From positions 1 through 64,000 of the forward strand of contig JBJXGX010000041.1 of the NCBI GenBank assembly GCA_046160305.1: a stretch of DNA of 64,000 bases, in the 5' to 3' direction. The DNA is from SHXR01 sp046160305 (GTDB lineage Bacteria > Pseudomonadota > Gammaproteobacteria > Burkholderiales > SG8-39). Within the stretch, counting starts at the first letter, position 1, and the number at the start of each line of letters is the position of its first letter. Below, in pieces: positions 42,407 through 50,644 of this stretch. Under the pieces are notes generated by a model. The model made no database searches. It had not been told where the DNA came from and saw nothing but the letters and a program-made list of their open reading frames with translations. The position numbers and the translations under genes are program-made.

Positions 42407-43693
42407 TTACTTGGGTAATGCCCAGAGGCTCTTTGGCACCAGACAATGGACGTTCTTGTCCGCATCCGACATCTGACCGACCCGACAGTCCATCGACACG
42501 CTCGCGAGCCCATAGGCGTCATGACGCGTCATGTTCTTGTTGGCGGCGAGCCAATTGATCATGTTCATCGAGGCCTCGTCCATGGACTTGTTGAGGTCGC
42601 GGTTCGTGGCGTGGCTCACGAAATACAGCGGCGTCTCCTTGATTGGGCGCTCCATGTCCTCTTTCGAGTTCGCGTTCTTTGGACTCATGCAGTGGATGCC
42701 CTTCTTGATGTTCACGACCTGCGACACGCGGCAGTCGGAGACTTTCGGCATCATCGACGCAGCCTGATCGACCGGCATATTGCGAAGCTCGGCGATCATC
42801 TTCGCGGTCTGCTGCCTTGCCGCCTCCCACGCCTTGTTCATATCCTGGTCGAAGCCCATTGTGATCCACGAGGTCGGCGTCTCGATGCGCGGCATATCGA
42901 GCGACTTGCCCTTGGCTACTTCGATCGTTACGTTCAGTTCGCGGAAGGCCGTCTCGAGCGCGGTCAAGTTGACCTCACCATTGCCCTGGCCGGCATGGGA
43001 GTCACCTGTCCACAACAGACCGCCCGGCACCCACACCGGTGCGTGCAATATGTTGCCTGCCACGAGATCCCGAATGTCCATGTTGCCCGCGAACTCCCCG
43101 GGCATGACCGTGAAGTATCGGCCGGGCTCCTTGCGCGCCACCGCCATCACACCAGGAAACGGCCGCAATGGGATGTAGACGCCAGGCAAGAACTCGGTGA
43201 CTTTCCGCTCCCAATCGAGATACAGATATTTGATCTGGCCTTGCGGAAATTCTTTCGGAAACTGGCCGGTGCCAGCGACACCAGGCATGTTGAGGTTGAT
43301 CGCATAGGCGCGCGGAATAACCTTGTTGATGCGCACCTTGAGCACGTCGCCCGGTTCCGCGCCATTGACAAAGATTGGGCCGGTGACGGAGTGCGGACCG
43401 CGGCCCGGATTATCCAAGCGCAGCTTGAGGATGAATTCCGGCGTCACGCCCGGCATGAATTGATTGTGGGCGCCCGTCATGGTCTCGATGACCACGGTGT
43501 CGCCGGCGTCGATCGTCAAGACCGGCTTCTGCGCATTGTCGAACCAGCCCCACTGGGTGGTGTCGAGGGTTGCGGGCAATAGATGCACCTTCCCCGGCAG
43601 GCGGCTGGCAATGGTCGTACCTTGCGCGAACGCGCCGCTGACGAGCGCACAGGACGCGATGATCGCACCCGATAACGCATAGACAAGATTCAT
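42407..43693 (-). CDS. Secreted acetamidase/formamidase-family protein with duplicated C-terminal domain
   Basis: 428 aa. Signal peptide LSGAIIASCALVSGAFAQ; the ATG at 43693 has AAGGAAGGG upstream. The amidase domain includes DAGDTVVIETMTGAHNQ, GPIFVNGAEPGDVLKVRI, GDSHAGQGNGEVNLTALE. The C-terminal unit DQDMNKAW...SDCRVSQVV...KGIHCMSPK (about 275-341) is repeated as RDLNKSM...MDCRVGQMS...KNVHCLVPK (about 347-428); normal members have it once. Relatives hydrolyse formamide or short amides. The added repeat and paired cysteines are unusual. Confidence 0.85.
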   Translation of the reverse strand: MNLVYALSGAIIASCALVSGAFAQGTTIASRLPGKVHLLPATLDTTQWGWFDNAQKPVLTIDAGDTVVIETMTGAHNQFMPGVTPEFILKLRLDNPGRGPHSVTGPIFVNGAEPGDVLKVRINKVIPRAYAINLNMPGVAGTGQFPKEFPQGQIKYLYLDWERKVTEFLPGVYIPLRPFPGVMAVARKEPGRYFTVMPGEFAGNMDIRDLVAGNILHAPVWVPGGLLWTGDSHAGQGNGEVNLTALETAFRELNVTIEVAKGKSLDMPRIETPTSWITMGFDQDMNKAWEAARQQTAKMIAELRNMPVDQAASMMPKVSDCRVSQVVNIKKGIHCMSPKNANSKEDMERPIKETPLYFVSHATNRDLNKSMDEASMNMINWLAANKNMTRHDAYGLASVSMDCRVGQMSDADKNVHCLVPKSLWALPK

Positions 43694-43876
43694 GTTCCCT
43701 TCCTTTTGTAGGTGGTGGAGCACGCAAAGTGTACTGCCGATCGAAAATGGGGATCCGAACAATGGCGCGCGGGGCTGCAAATGAATGCTGCAAACGAATG
43801 CTTGCCGCTGCATTGTTCTGATGCTTGAATGTCAGTCCCTATCGTCTCGTTGCCCCCGCGCAGTTTGGACAGCCCT

Positions 43877-45127
43877 ATGACTCAGCCGCTCGCCCCCTCT
43901 ATCCCCTTCAACGCCGCGCGCGATGCATCGACCCGCCAGATTCCGTCGATCGCGACGCTGCGCAATCGCGCGTCCGAGCTGTTGCCGCATGTGAAGGCGC
44001 GCGCGGCGCGCACCGAACAGGAACGGCGCATCTCCACCGATGTCGCCCGCATGATGCAGGACGCGGGTTTCGCCCGCCTGATGCAACCATCGCGATTCGG
44101 CGGCTGCGAGTACGGATTCATCGAGATGGTCGATCTCGTGTCCGAACTTGGCCGCGGCTGCTGCTCCTCCGCCTGGTTCCTCGGCCTGATGGTGGTGCAT
44201 CAATGGATGCTCGGGACGTTTCCGCTCGAGGCACAGGAAGAGGTCCTCGCCGAAGACATCAACATGATCATGGCGGGATCCTATGCACCGTCGTGCCAGG
44301 CGGTTGAAGTGCCCGGCGGATTCAAGATCAAGGGACGTTGGGCATTCGCGAGCGGCTGCGACAACGCGGGATGGTCGCTGTTCGGTGTGTTGTTCCCGCC
44401 GATCGAGGAAAACGGCGGCAAGCCGTCGGCGGGTTTCCTGCTGCTCCCCAAGAGCGACTACGAGATCGAGGACAACTGGTTCACCGTCGGGTTGGCGGGC
44501 ACCGGCAGCAAGAACCTGCTCATCAAGGAGGATGTATTCGTTCCGCGGCATCGCATGCTCACGTTTCCACAGCTCTCCTCCAACAATCCACCGGGTGCGC
44601 AGGTGAACCGCAATCCGCTTTATCGGATTCCATTTCTCGCGGCGGTCCCCGTCTCGATCGCATTTCCCGCGCTCGGCGCATTGCAAGGGGCGATCGACGA
44701 TTTCATCGAGATGACGGGCGGACGTATCACGCGCGGCGCGGTCGCCGGTGGCGGCAACAAGATGGCCGAGTTCCAGACCATCCAGTTGCGTCTGGCAGAG
44801 GCCGACGCGTGCCTCGACGCCGCAACGCTGTTATTGAAGCGCGACATCAGTGAGGTGGAATCCGTCGTGGCCGCCGGCTCGCAAGTCGACATCGGCAAGC
44901 GCATCCGCAATCGCCGCGACCATGCGTTCGCCCTCAAGCTCGCCCGCCAGGGGATCGATGCACTGTACGAATCCGTCGGCGGCGCCGGTCTGCAGCTCGA
45001 TACGAGCATCCAACGTGCCTGGCGGGACATTCATGCCGTCAGCAAACACTTCACGTTCGGCTGGGACGGCGTAGGCGCGATGTATGGACAATATCGACTG
45101 GGACTGGAGCCGAAAGGTCAGTACTAA
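43877..45127 (+). CDS. Acyl-CoA dehydrogenase-like flavin monooxygenase (group D, HpaB/HsaA-like)
   Basis: 416 aa. The ACAD fold is seen in RISTDVARMMQDAGFARLMQP, VSELGRGCCSSAWFLGLMVVHQ, GRWAFASGCDNAGWSLFG and FTVGLAGTGSKNLLIKEDVFVP, which match two-component phenolic hydroxylases and sulfur or indole monooxygenases rather than true acyl-CoA dehydrogenases. A separate flavin reductase would be needed; none is adjacent. It precedes and is probably co-transcribed with the enolase-superfamily gene. Confidence 0.88.
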   Translation: MTQPLAPSIPFNAARDASTRQIPSIATLRNRASELLPHVKARAARTEQERRISTDVARMMQDAGFARLMQPSRFGGCEYGFIEMVDLVSELGRGCCSSAWFLGLMVVHQWMLGTFPLEAQEEVLAEDINMIMAGSYAPSCQAVEVPGGFKIKGRWAFASGCDNAGWSLFGVLFPPIEENGGKPSAGFLLLPKSDYEIEDNWFTVGLAGTGSKNLLIKEDVFVPRHRMLTFPQLSSNNPPGAQVNRNPLYRIPFLAAVPVSIAFPALGALQGAIDDFIEMTGGRITRGAVAGGGNKMAEFQTIQLRLAEADACLDAATLLLKRDISEVESVVAAGSQVDIGKRIRNRRDHAFALKLARQGIDALYESVGGAGLQLDTSIQRAWRDIHAVSKHFTFGWDGVGAMYGQYRLGLEPKGQY

Positions 45128-45159
45128 AACCATCACCACCATTGCAAAGGAAACGAATC

Positions 45160-46248
45160 ATGAAGATAACTTCCGCGCAAACCCGGCTCGTCAAGATCCC
45201 GGCCGATGAACCGCTCGCCGGCGGCGAGATCCTCCTCGGACCGACGCGCGACTATGTGACCCTCACCTTGCGTACCGATGCGGGCATCGAAGGGATCGGG
45301 TACACGTTCTTCGGCGGCAACCTGGGCGGTCACCTGAAAGGGATGGTCGATACCTTGGCCGCGCTCATCATCGGTCAGGATCCGCTGCCGATCGAGGCGC
45401 TCGTCAACAAGATTCGCGGCTCCACGCTCGCGGGCCCAAGCGGCATGGTGACGCTCGCGCTCGCCGCGATCGACATTGCATTGTGGGACATCAAAGGCAA
45501 AGCGCTCAACGTGCCCGTCGCCACCTTGGCAGGCGGCTATCGAACCACCGTGCCGACCTATGCATCCGGTGCGCTCTCACGTGATGGCACCCTCGACACC
45601 CTGCTCCGCTGCGCGCGCACGCTGCGCGAAGCCGGCTGGAAGCAGATGAAGACGCAGCTCGCATTGCCGGGCGCGACCACCGTGCCCAAGGAAATCGAGC
45701 GCATCCGCGAAGTGCGCAAAGTGATCGGTGACGAAATCGACCTGATGTGCGACATCAACCAGCGCTGGGACGTTCGCCAGGCGATTTCGATCGGCGCACG
45801 CATCGAGGAATACGGCCTCTACTGGCTGGAAGACGTCGTGGCGTGCGACGACTACGCCGGCCATGCAGCGGTGACCGCGGCGCTCGCCACACCCACCGCG
45901 GCGGGCGAATACGTATTCGGCATCGTGCCGTTTCGCCACATGTTCGAGGCGCGCTCGGTCGACATCGCCATGCTCGATGTCGTGCGTACCGGCGGCATTA
46001 CCGGCTGGCTGAAGATCGCCGGGATGGCCGAAGCATTCAACCTGCCGGTCGTGAGCCATCTCTATCCGGAAATCTCGGTGCACTTGATCGCGGCGATTCC
46101 CAATGGCCTTACGGTCGAATACATGCCGTGGGCGACGAAGCTCTTCACCGAAGTTCCGAAAATGGCCGGGGGTACGTTGACCGTTCCCGAGAAGCCCGGG
46201 CTCGGCCTTGTGTTCGACGAGCAGTTTTGTGCGCGGCATGCGGCGTAA
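45160..46248 (+). CDS. Mandelate racemase/muconate lactonizing-type enzyme (2)
   Basis: 362 aa from ATG 45160 (AAAGGAAAC upstream). The barrel features are LREAGWKQMKTQLAL (Lys), DLMCDINQRWD (Asp), YWLEDVVACDD (Glu), TAAGEYVFG (Glu) and VVSHLYPEIS (His), which fits the mandelate racemase or sugar-acid dehydratase subgroups using Lys and His. It follows the flavin monooxygenase by 32 bp. Substrate unknown; an aromatic or sugar acid is likely. Confidence 0.9.
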   Translation: MKITSAQTRLVKIPADEPLAGGEILLGPTRDYVTLTLRTDAGIEGIGYTFFGGNLGGHLKGMVDTLAALIIGQDPLPIEALVNKIRGSTLAGPSGMVTLALAAIDIALWDIKGKALNVPVATLAGGYRTTVPTYASGALSRDGTLDTLLRCARTLREAGWKQMKTQLALPGATTVPKEIERIREVRKVIGDEIDLMCDINQRWDVRQAISIGARIEEYGLYWLEDVVACDDYAGHAAVTAALATPTAAGEYVFGIVPFRHMFEARSVDIAMLDVVRTGGITGWLKIAGMAEAFNLPVVSHLYPEISVHLIAAIPNGLTVEYMPWATKLFTEVPKMAGGTLTVPEKPGLGLVFDEQFCARHAA

Positions 46249-46255
46249 AGAGATG

Positions 46256-46660
46256 AGATACCGGCGTGAGGGACGCGGCACGCTCGATAGGACGCATGCG
46301 CCTCGGATGGTGCCTGATCATGTCGCCAAGTCGCCCGCCGACGGCCATACCCTTCTCATGGGCGCGATCGGCGGATTGGCGGTGGCGATGTCGCGCGTCC
46401 CCAATCGCGGCTACGACACCTTGCGCGATCTCGAACCGATCACACAAGCCGTCAACGTCACCAATTTTCTCGTGGTGCCATCGGCATCGTCGATCCGTTC
46501 GCTGCAGGATCTCCTCACCTCCGCGCGCGCGCGACCGGGCGTGCTCACCGATGCATCAACCGGGAACGGCACCGCGCCGTATCTCGCCGGCGAGTTGGCT
46601 CGCACCGAAATCGTCAAGTGGGGCAAGCTGGTCAAGGATGCTGGACTGCAGGTGCAATAG
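46256..46660 (+). pseudogene. Bug-family remnant lacking N-terminus and most of second lobe (6)
   Basis: Homology runs from HVAKSPADGHTLLMG through DTLRDLEPITQAVNV and STGNGTAPYLAGEL, then jumps to the C-terminal tail EIVKWGKLVKDAGLQ. The signal peptide and about 70 N-terminal residues are missing and about 150 internal residues are deleted. The frame stays open from before 46256 without a convincing start. It lies directly after the monooxygenase/racemase pair, where a functional receptor would be expected. Confidence 0.78.
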
Positions 46661-46734
46661 CATGATGAGCATGATGACGAAGAGTGGGTGCCGGTGGTAA
46701 AGGCCCTCGGATTCATGGTCGAGGAATCATGCGA

Positions 46735-46932
46735 CTACTTGCGCGGCAGCCGCACGGAACGTCGCGGCGCCCGATCCTTCGGCGACAAACCCGCTTCGAT
46801 GCGAAGCACCCGCTTTTCGTGATCGAGCATCCAGTCGGCGAGCCGCCGCACATCGGCGGCGGTCGTATCCAATTGCGCTTTGACTGCGGCCAGCCCGGTC
46901 AGCCGATCGAGGATCTCGGTGACGAGGCTCAT
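46735..46932 (-). CDS. Small coiled-coil-like protein coupled to RHH regulator, unknown
   Basis: 65 aa. MSLVTEILDRLTGLAAVKAQ... with heptad-like leucines, then a basic tail KDRAPRRSVRLPRK. Its ATG overlaps the stop of the regulator gene (ATGA). No family recognised. The pair could be a toxin-antitoxin-like or regulatory duo. Confidence 0.5.
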   Translation of the reverse strand: MSLVTEILDRLTGLAAVKAQLDTTAADVRRLADWMLDHEKRVLRIEAGLSPKDRAPRRSVRLPRK

Positions 46933-47213
46933 CGCGCCGACTTGCGCAGTCGATCACGCTCGGCAAAGACCGCGCGCAGATGGTCGTTGGTCGCGACCAG
47001 CGTGCGGCGCATGTCATCGAGCATCACCTGCGCCTGGCGGGTCGCCTGATCGAGCAACACGAGCTCGTCCGCGCCGATTCCGGCAAGATAGGCATCCACT
47101 GCGCGGCGAACCTCCTCGGCCACGTTTGTCTTGTTGGCTTGCGCACGAGCCTGCAATGCGCGCTTCTGGGTCGGCTTCAAATGGATCGGGGTCACCTGCA
47201 TTGCTTCGGCCAT
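46929..47213 (-). CDS. Ribbon-helix-helix (CopG-like) regulator
   Basis: 94 aa from ATG 47213, with GAGGA 5 nt upstream. The short beta strand TPIHLKPTQKRALQARA, followed by NVAEEVRRAVDAYLAG, fits a ribbon-helix-helix DNA-binding fold, then a helical C-terminus (RRTLVATNDHLRAVFAERD) that may bind the partner protein. A longer reading from 47261 (MDIYTICVC...) runs through the operator-like palindrome and is rejected. Autoregulation is expected. Confidence 0.65.
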   Translation of the reverse strand: MAEAMQVTPIHLKPTQKRALQARAQANKTNVAEEVRRAVDAYLAGIGADELVLLDQATRQAQVMLDDMRRTLVATNDHLRAVFAERDRLRKSAR

Positions 47214-47236
47214 TGCATCCTCTACGATCCTGGAAC

Positions 47237-47253
47237 ATACACATATAGTGTAT
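47237..47253. promoter_or_regulatory. Palindromic operator ATACACATATAGTGTAT
   Basis: Six-base inverted arms flank ATATA, and AC/GT-rich flanks extend the symmetry imperfectly. It lies 24 bp before the regulator's start codon in an AT-rich island inside GC-rich DNA, where the promoter must be. Such sites bind ribbon-helix-helix dimers in other systems; binding here is inference. Confidence 0.65.
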
Positions 47254-47298
47254 ATGTCCATGTTCGCCTGTCAAGCAACTCCGACAGATCTGCCCCCC

Positions 47299-48762
47299 CT
47301 ATAACACCCGCAACGACCCCATCATCCCCCCCTGCTGGTGCTGCAGGATATGACAGTGGAACATCCAGTCTCCCGGATTGTCGGCAACGAAGGCAAACTC
47401 GACTGCGCCGTTGGGATCCACGATGACCGTGTCCCGCCATTCACGATAACGCGTCGGCCTGCCATTGACCGACAGCACACGAAACGCGTGTCCGTGCAGA
47501 TGCATCGGATGCGACCACACCGTGCGATTGTCGATGCGAATGATGTTGGAGGTGCCCTGCCGCACGGTGATCAACGGCTCGTGCATGTGATCGTTCGCGG
47601 CAATCCCGTTCATCGCCCATGCCATGCCGTGTTCGCGTACGAGCTGATCGACCGGAATGTCCTTGCCGTGCACACGCGCCGATTTCATGCGGCTGCGCGC
47701 GCCGCCATCGAGAATAATTTCATGGCGTTCGGCGCGATCGAGGTCGGGCTCCGGTAACGCGTTCGATGCGAGTCCGCGAAAGTCCGGGCGCGCCGCCGCG
47801 GTTCCCTGCCCGATGAGCGTGCGCATCACATATTCGCGCCGCTCATCGAAACGATCGCGAATCGTGACATTTCCGGCGGGCATGTCGAGCATCAGATCGA
47901 CCCGCTGCGCGGCGCCGATCGCCACGCCGCCATCGGGGACCGGATGCGGTTCGATCGGATGTCCGTCCAACGCAACGATGAGCGGCGCCGCACCGGCAAA
48001 CGCCAACGTGAAGGTGCGCGCGGACGATGCGTTCAATAGACGCAGGCGGATCCGTGTGCCCGCCTTCACTTCGAGCGGCTGCGGATCCGCATCGCGAAAC
48101 ATCGCGAGCTTGCCATTGACGGTCACCGTATTGCCGATGCGCCCGGCATGCGACATGTCGCGCGGATCCTCGAAATCAGTGCGCATGCCGCCCGCGCGAT
48201 CGAGCAGCCAATCGGCGATCACCCAAACCCAGTCCTCGTCGACCGCGGGTGCCGTGGCTGCTTCCACGATCAACGCGCCATAGAGGCCACGGGTCACCTG
48301 TTCGAAGCCGCGAATATGCGGGTGATACCAATAGGTACCGGCATCGCGCAACGGCAATCGATAACGGAACGATTGCCCCGGTTCGATCGGCGCCTGCGAG
48401 ACGTGCGGGACGCCATCCATTGCGATCGGTACGCGAACGCCATGCCAGTGGACGGTCGTTGCTTCCGGCAATTCGTTCAACACATCGATGTCGACTGTCT
48501 CGCCTTGACGGAAGCGCAGGACCGGGCCCGGCGACGACCCGTTATAGCCCCAGACCTCGGTGGGCTGATCTACCGGGAGTCCGAGATCCTGCCGCGCCGG
48601 CGCAGGACGCAACGTGAATGCCGGTGGCCGCTGCGGCACTTGGGCACACGCAATCAGGGCCGGCAATGTGGTCGCGGCAAACGGCAGGGTTGCCAGCGCA
48701 CGCAAGACGCTACGACGCTCCAGGGTCGCGAGGTCCACAGGCGTTTTCGTCGGCAGTCGCAT
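47299..48762 (-). CDS. Multicopper oxidase family protein, Tat-type signal
   Basis: About 487 aa from ATG 48762. RRSVLRALATLPF is a twin-arginine-like signal ending LIACAQ, which could also be a lipobox. Copper ligands are all visible: VHWHGVRVP, YWYHPHIRG, HPMHLHGHAF and FHCHILQHQQGGMM. It probably oxidises Cu(I), Mn(II) or phenolics in the periplasm. Alternative starts at 48792 and 48810 have no better ribosome site. It is divergent from the YVTN protein gene. Confidence 0.9.
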   Translation of the reverse strand: MRLPTKTPVDLATLERRSVLRALATLPFAATTLPALIACAQVPQRPPAFTLRPAPARQDLGLPVDQPTEVWGYNGSSPGPVLRFRQGETVDIDVLNELPEATTVHWHGVRVPIAMDGVPHVSQAPIEPGQSFRYRLPLRDAGTYWYHPHIRGFEQVTRGLYGALIVEAATAPAVDEDWVWVIADWLLDRAGGMRTDFEDPRDMSHAGRIGNTVTVNGKLAMFRDADPQPLEVKAGTRIRLRLLNASSARTFTLAFAGAAPLIVALDGHPIEPHPVPDGGVAIGAAQRVDLMLDMPAGNVTIRDRFDERREYVMRTLIGQGTAAARPDFRGLASNALPEPDLDRAERHEIILDGGARSRMKSARVHGKDIPVDQLVREHGMAWAMNGIAANDHMHEPLITVRQGTSNIIRIDNRTVWSHPMHLHGHAFRVLSVNGRPTRYREWRDTVIVDPNGAVEFAFVADNPGDWMFHCHILQHQQGGMMGSLRVL

Positions 48763-48824
48763 TCCTGAGAGAATAGCGGCAAATTCGATCATCGAGAATT
48801 TCGCGACCAAAAGGAAGAGCTCGC

Positions 48825-49466
48825 ATGAGACACACCCCAGTCGGGCCTGCTTTGCTGCGCCTGGTATCGAACGCGGTCGTGTTCCTCGACGTCAAGGCGA
48901 AGAAGGTCGCCTTCGAGGTGAAAACGAAAGGCGACGACCCCGAGCATCCGGTCTTCAGCCCGGACGGCAAATGGGTCTACGTGGGCGCCGAAGAGGACGA
49001 TCAGGTCGACATCATCGATGTGCAGAAGCGGACGCAGGTGGCCCAGACCAAGGTCGCCGCACGGCCGCGTGGCACCGCGTTTTCACCGGATGGCAAGTTC
49101 GCGTTCGTCGCCTGCGAACAAGCGGATACGTTTTTCAAGCTTGACGTGAGCACACACAAGGTCGTCGCCAGCACCAAGGCGGGCCAGCGCAGCAACGGGG
49201 TCACGATGAGCCCCGATGGCAAGACCGTCTATGTGAGCAACGGACGCGACGATACCGTGAGCTTCTACGGCACCGCGACCCTCAAGGAAACGAAGACCGT
49301 CAAGGTTGGACAACGCCCCTGGAACATGGCGCTCACGCCGGACGGCAAGAAACTCTATGTAGCGAACGGCCGCTCGAATGCGATTTCGGTGATCGATACC
49401 CAGAAAGGCGAGAAGCCCACCGACATCGCGGTGGAGCAGTTGCCGTGGGGTGTGGTGATCCGGTAG
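48825..49466 (+). CDS. YVTN-type beta-propeller repeat protein, short form
   Basis: 213 aa. Four to five repeats of the SPDGKWVYVGAEEDDQ / SPDGKTVYVSNGRDD / TPDGKKLYVANGRSN kind make a partial propeller. Usual relatives are about 300-330 aa with a signal peptide. Here the first 20 or so residues are not a clear signal and the first blade is cut, so N-terminal loss is suspected. AAAGGAAGAGC supports the ATG at 48825. Confidence 0.8.
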   Translation: MRHTPVGPALLRLVSNAVVFLDVKAKKVAFEVKTKGDDPEHPVFSPDGKWVYVGAEEDDQVDIIDVQKRTQVAQTKVAARPRGTAFSPDGKFAFVACEQADTFFKLDVSTHKVVASTKAGQRSNGVTMSPDGKTVYVSNGRDDTVSFYGTATLKETKTVKVGQRPWNMALTPDGKKLYVANGRSNAISVIDTQKGEKPTDIAVEQLPWGVVIR

Positions 49467-49526
49467 GTCGAGACACGGCGAGCCGGGCGGAGTTTTTTGC
49501 TTCGAGGTCAATCGTTTGAGAACTGA

Positions 49527-49982
49527 ATGGACCCAGCCATGAGCCCTCAGGAATACATTGAGCAGCGCGTCGATGACCAGATCAAGTGGCTGTCGGCGAA
49601 GAGTCGCTGGAATCAGGATTGGTTCAAACGCCTGCGGTTGTGCGAACTGATCCTTGCGGCCGCGATTCCATTTCTCGCCGCCTATGCGGACGCGGATCTT
49701 TACGTCAAGCTCGCCGTGGCGCTCGTTGGGGTCATCATCGCTATCCTTGCGGGGATGCTCGCGCTCTATCGATTCCAGGAACTTTGGATTGAGTACCGCG
49801 CCACGGCCGAAGCGCTCAAGCGGGAGAAGATGCTGTTCGAGACAAAGGTCGATCCTTACAAGGGCGACGATGGGTTCGAGCGGTTCGTCATGCGCATCGA
49901 AGGGATTCTCGGCGCCGAGAATTCACGCTGGGCCGAGGCGACGAATTCGGCAGCGGCGGGAACTGTCGTGGCCGCGAAGTAG
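49527..49982 (+). CDS. DUF4231 membrane protein
   Basis: 151 aa (or 147 from ATG 49539). EYIEQRVDDQIKWLSAKSRWNQ precedes two adjacent membrane helices (ELILAAAIPFLAAYA and AVALVGVIIAILAGMLALY), then RATAEALKREKMLFETKVDPY. DUF4231 proteins belong to the SLATT-like group, some of which occur in defence or signalling systems; function here is unknown. It precedes pagP by 18 bp. Confidence 0.82.
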   Translation: MDPAMSPQEYIEQRVDDQIKWLSAKSRWNQDWFKRLRLCELILAAAIPFLAAYADADLYVKLAVALVGVIIAILAGMLALYRFQELWIEYRATAEALKREKMLFETKVDPYKGDDGFERFVMRIEGILGAENSRWAEATNSAAAGTVVAAK

Positions 49983-50000
49983 CCACCAGGCCCTGCAACC

Positions 50001-50600
50001 GTGCATAGCGTCCGGCAATCGCTGCGATACGCCATGGCCGGCGCCATGATGGCGGTTGCGCTCGCTCCGATTCCATTCCATTGCCGCGCCGAAGAGGAAT
50101 CAGGTCTTGTCCGTCGGACCGTCGCGCGTCTCGCCGGCGAAATGGCGAGCATCTATCGCGAGGGCCGAACCGATCTCTACCTCTCGGGCTACTACTGGCA
50201 TTTGCCATTCGCGTATTCCGAGGAACGACGCCGCGAGCTCAACGATCGAGCCTTTGGATTCGGTCTCGGACGGACCCTCATCGATGCACGCGGCAACGAA
50301 CGCGGCCTTTTCGCAACGGCAAGCCGGAGCTCCCATTTCAAACCGCAGTACGCGGCGGGCTACCTGTGGCTCGCGCGGTGGCCTTTGATCGATGACCTCC
50401 ACGTTGGTGCCGGGTTTGCCGCGTTCATTTTCGCGCGGAGCGATATCTACCACTATTTTCCGCTGCCGGGGATCGTGCCGATCGGCAGCGTCGGAACCGG
50501 CCGTGCCGCTCTGTACGTCACGTATCTTCCGCATATCAGCAACGGCATCACTGGCCGAGGAAACGTGATCTACGCGTTCGCGCGCCTCGGCTTCGACTGA
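50001..50600 (+). CDS. pagP: Lipid A palmitoyltransferase PagP
   Basis: 199 aa outer-membrane acyltransferase. Signal peptide to FHCRA; the amphipathic start helix MASIYREG; then YLSGYYWHLPFAYSEERRRELNDRAFGFGLGR with the conserved His and later the Ser/Asp region (FKPQYAAGY, FIFARSDIYHYFPLPG, ISNGITGRGNVIYAFARLGF). It transfers palmitate from phospholipid to lipid A and increases resistance to cationic peptides in relatives. It is convergent with the TRAP genes. Confidence 0.93.
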   Translation: MHSVRQSLRYAMAGAMMAVALAPIPFHCRAEEESGLVRRTVARLAGEMASIYREGRTDLYLSGYYWHLPFAYSEERRRELNDRAFGFGLGRTLIDARGNERGLFATASRSSHFKPQYAAGYLWLARWPLIDDLHVGAGFAAFIFARSDIYHYFPLPGIVPIGSVGTGRAALYVTYLPHISNGITGRGNVIYAFARLGFD

Positions 50601-50644
50601 GGGACTGTCGTAGTGACTCTTCCCGAATAAAGGCGACGGGACTT

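Noticed and set aside
42446..43582. 378-codon plus-strand frame over the acetamidase gene
   Set aside because: The minus-strand product has signal peptide and family motifs; this one is a His/Arg-rich shadow.
47214..47261. Longer N-terminus (MDIYTICVC...) for the RHH regulator
   Set aside because: It would translate through the palindrome and promoter region and lacks a ribosome site, whereas ATG 47213 has GAGGA at good spacing.
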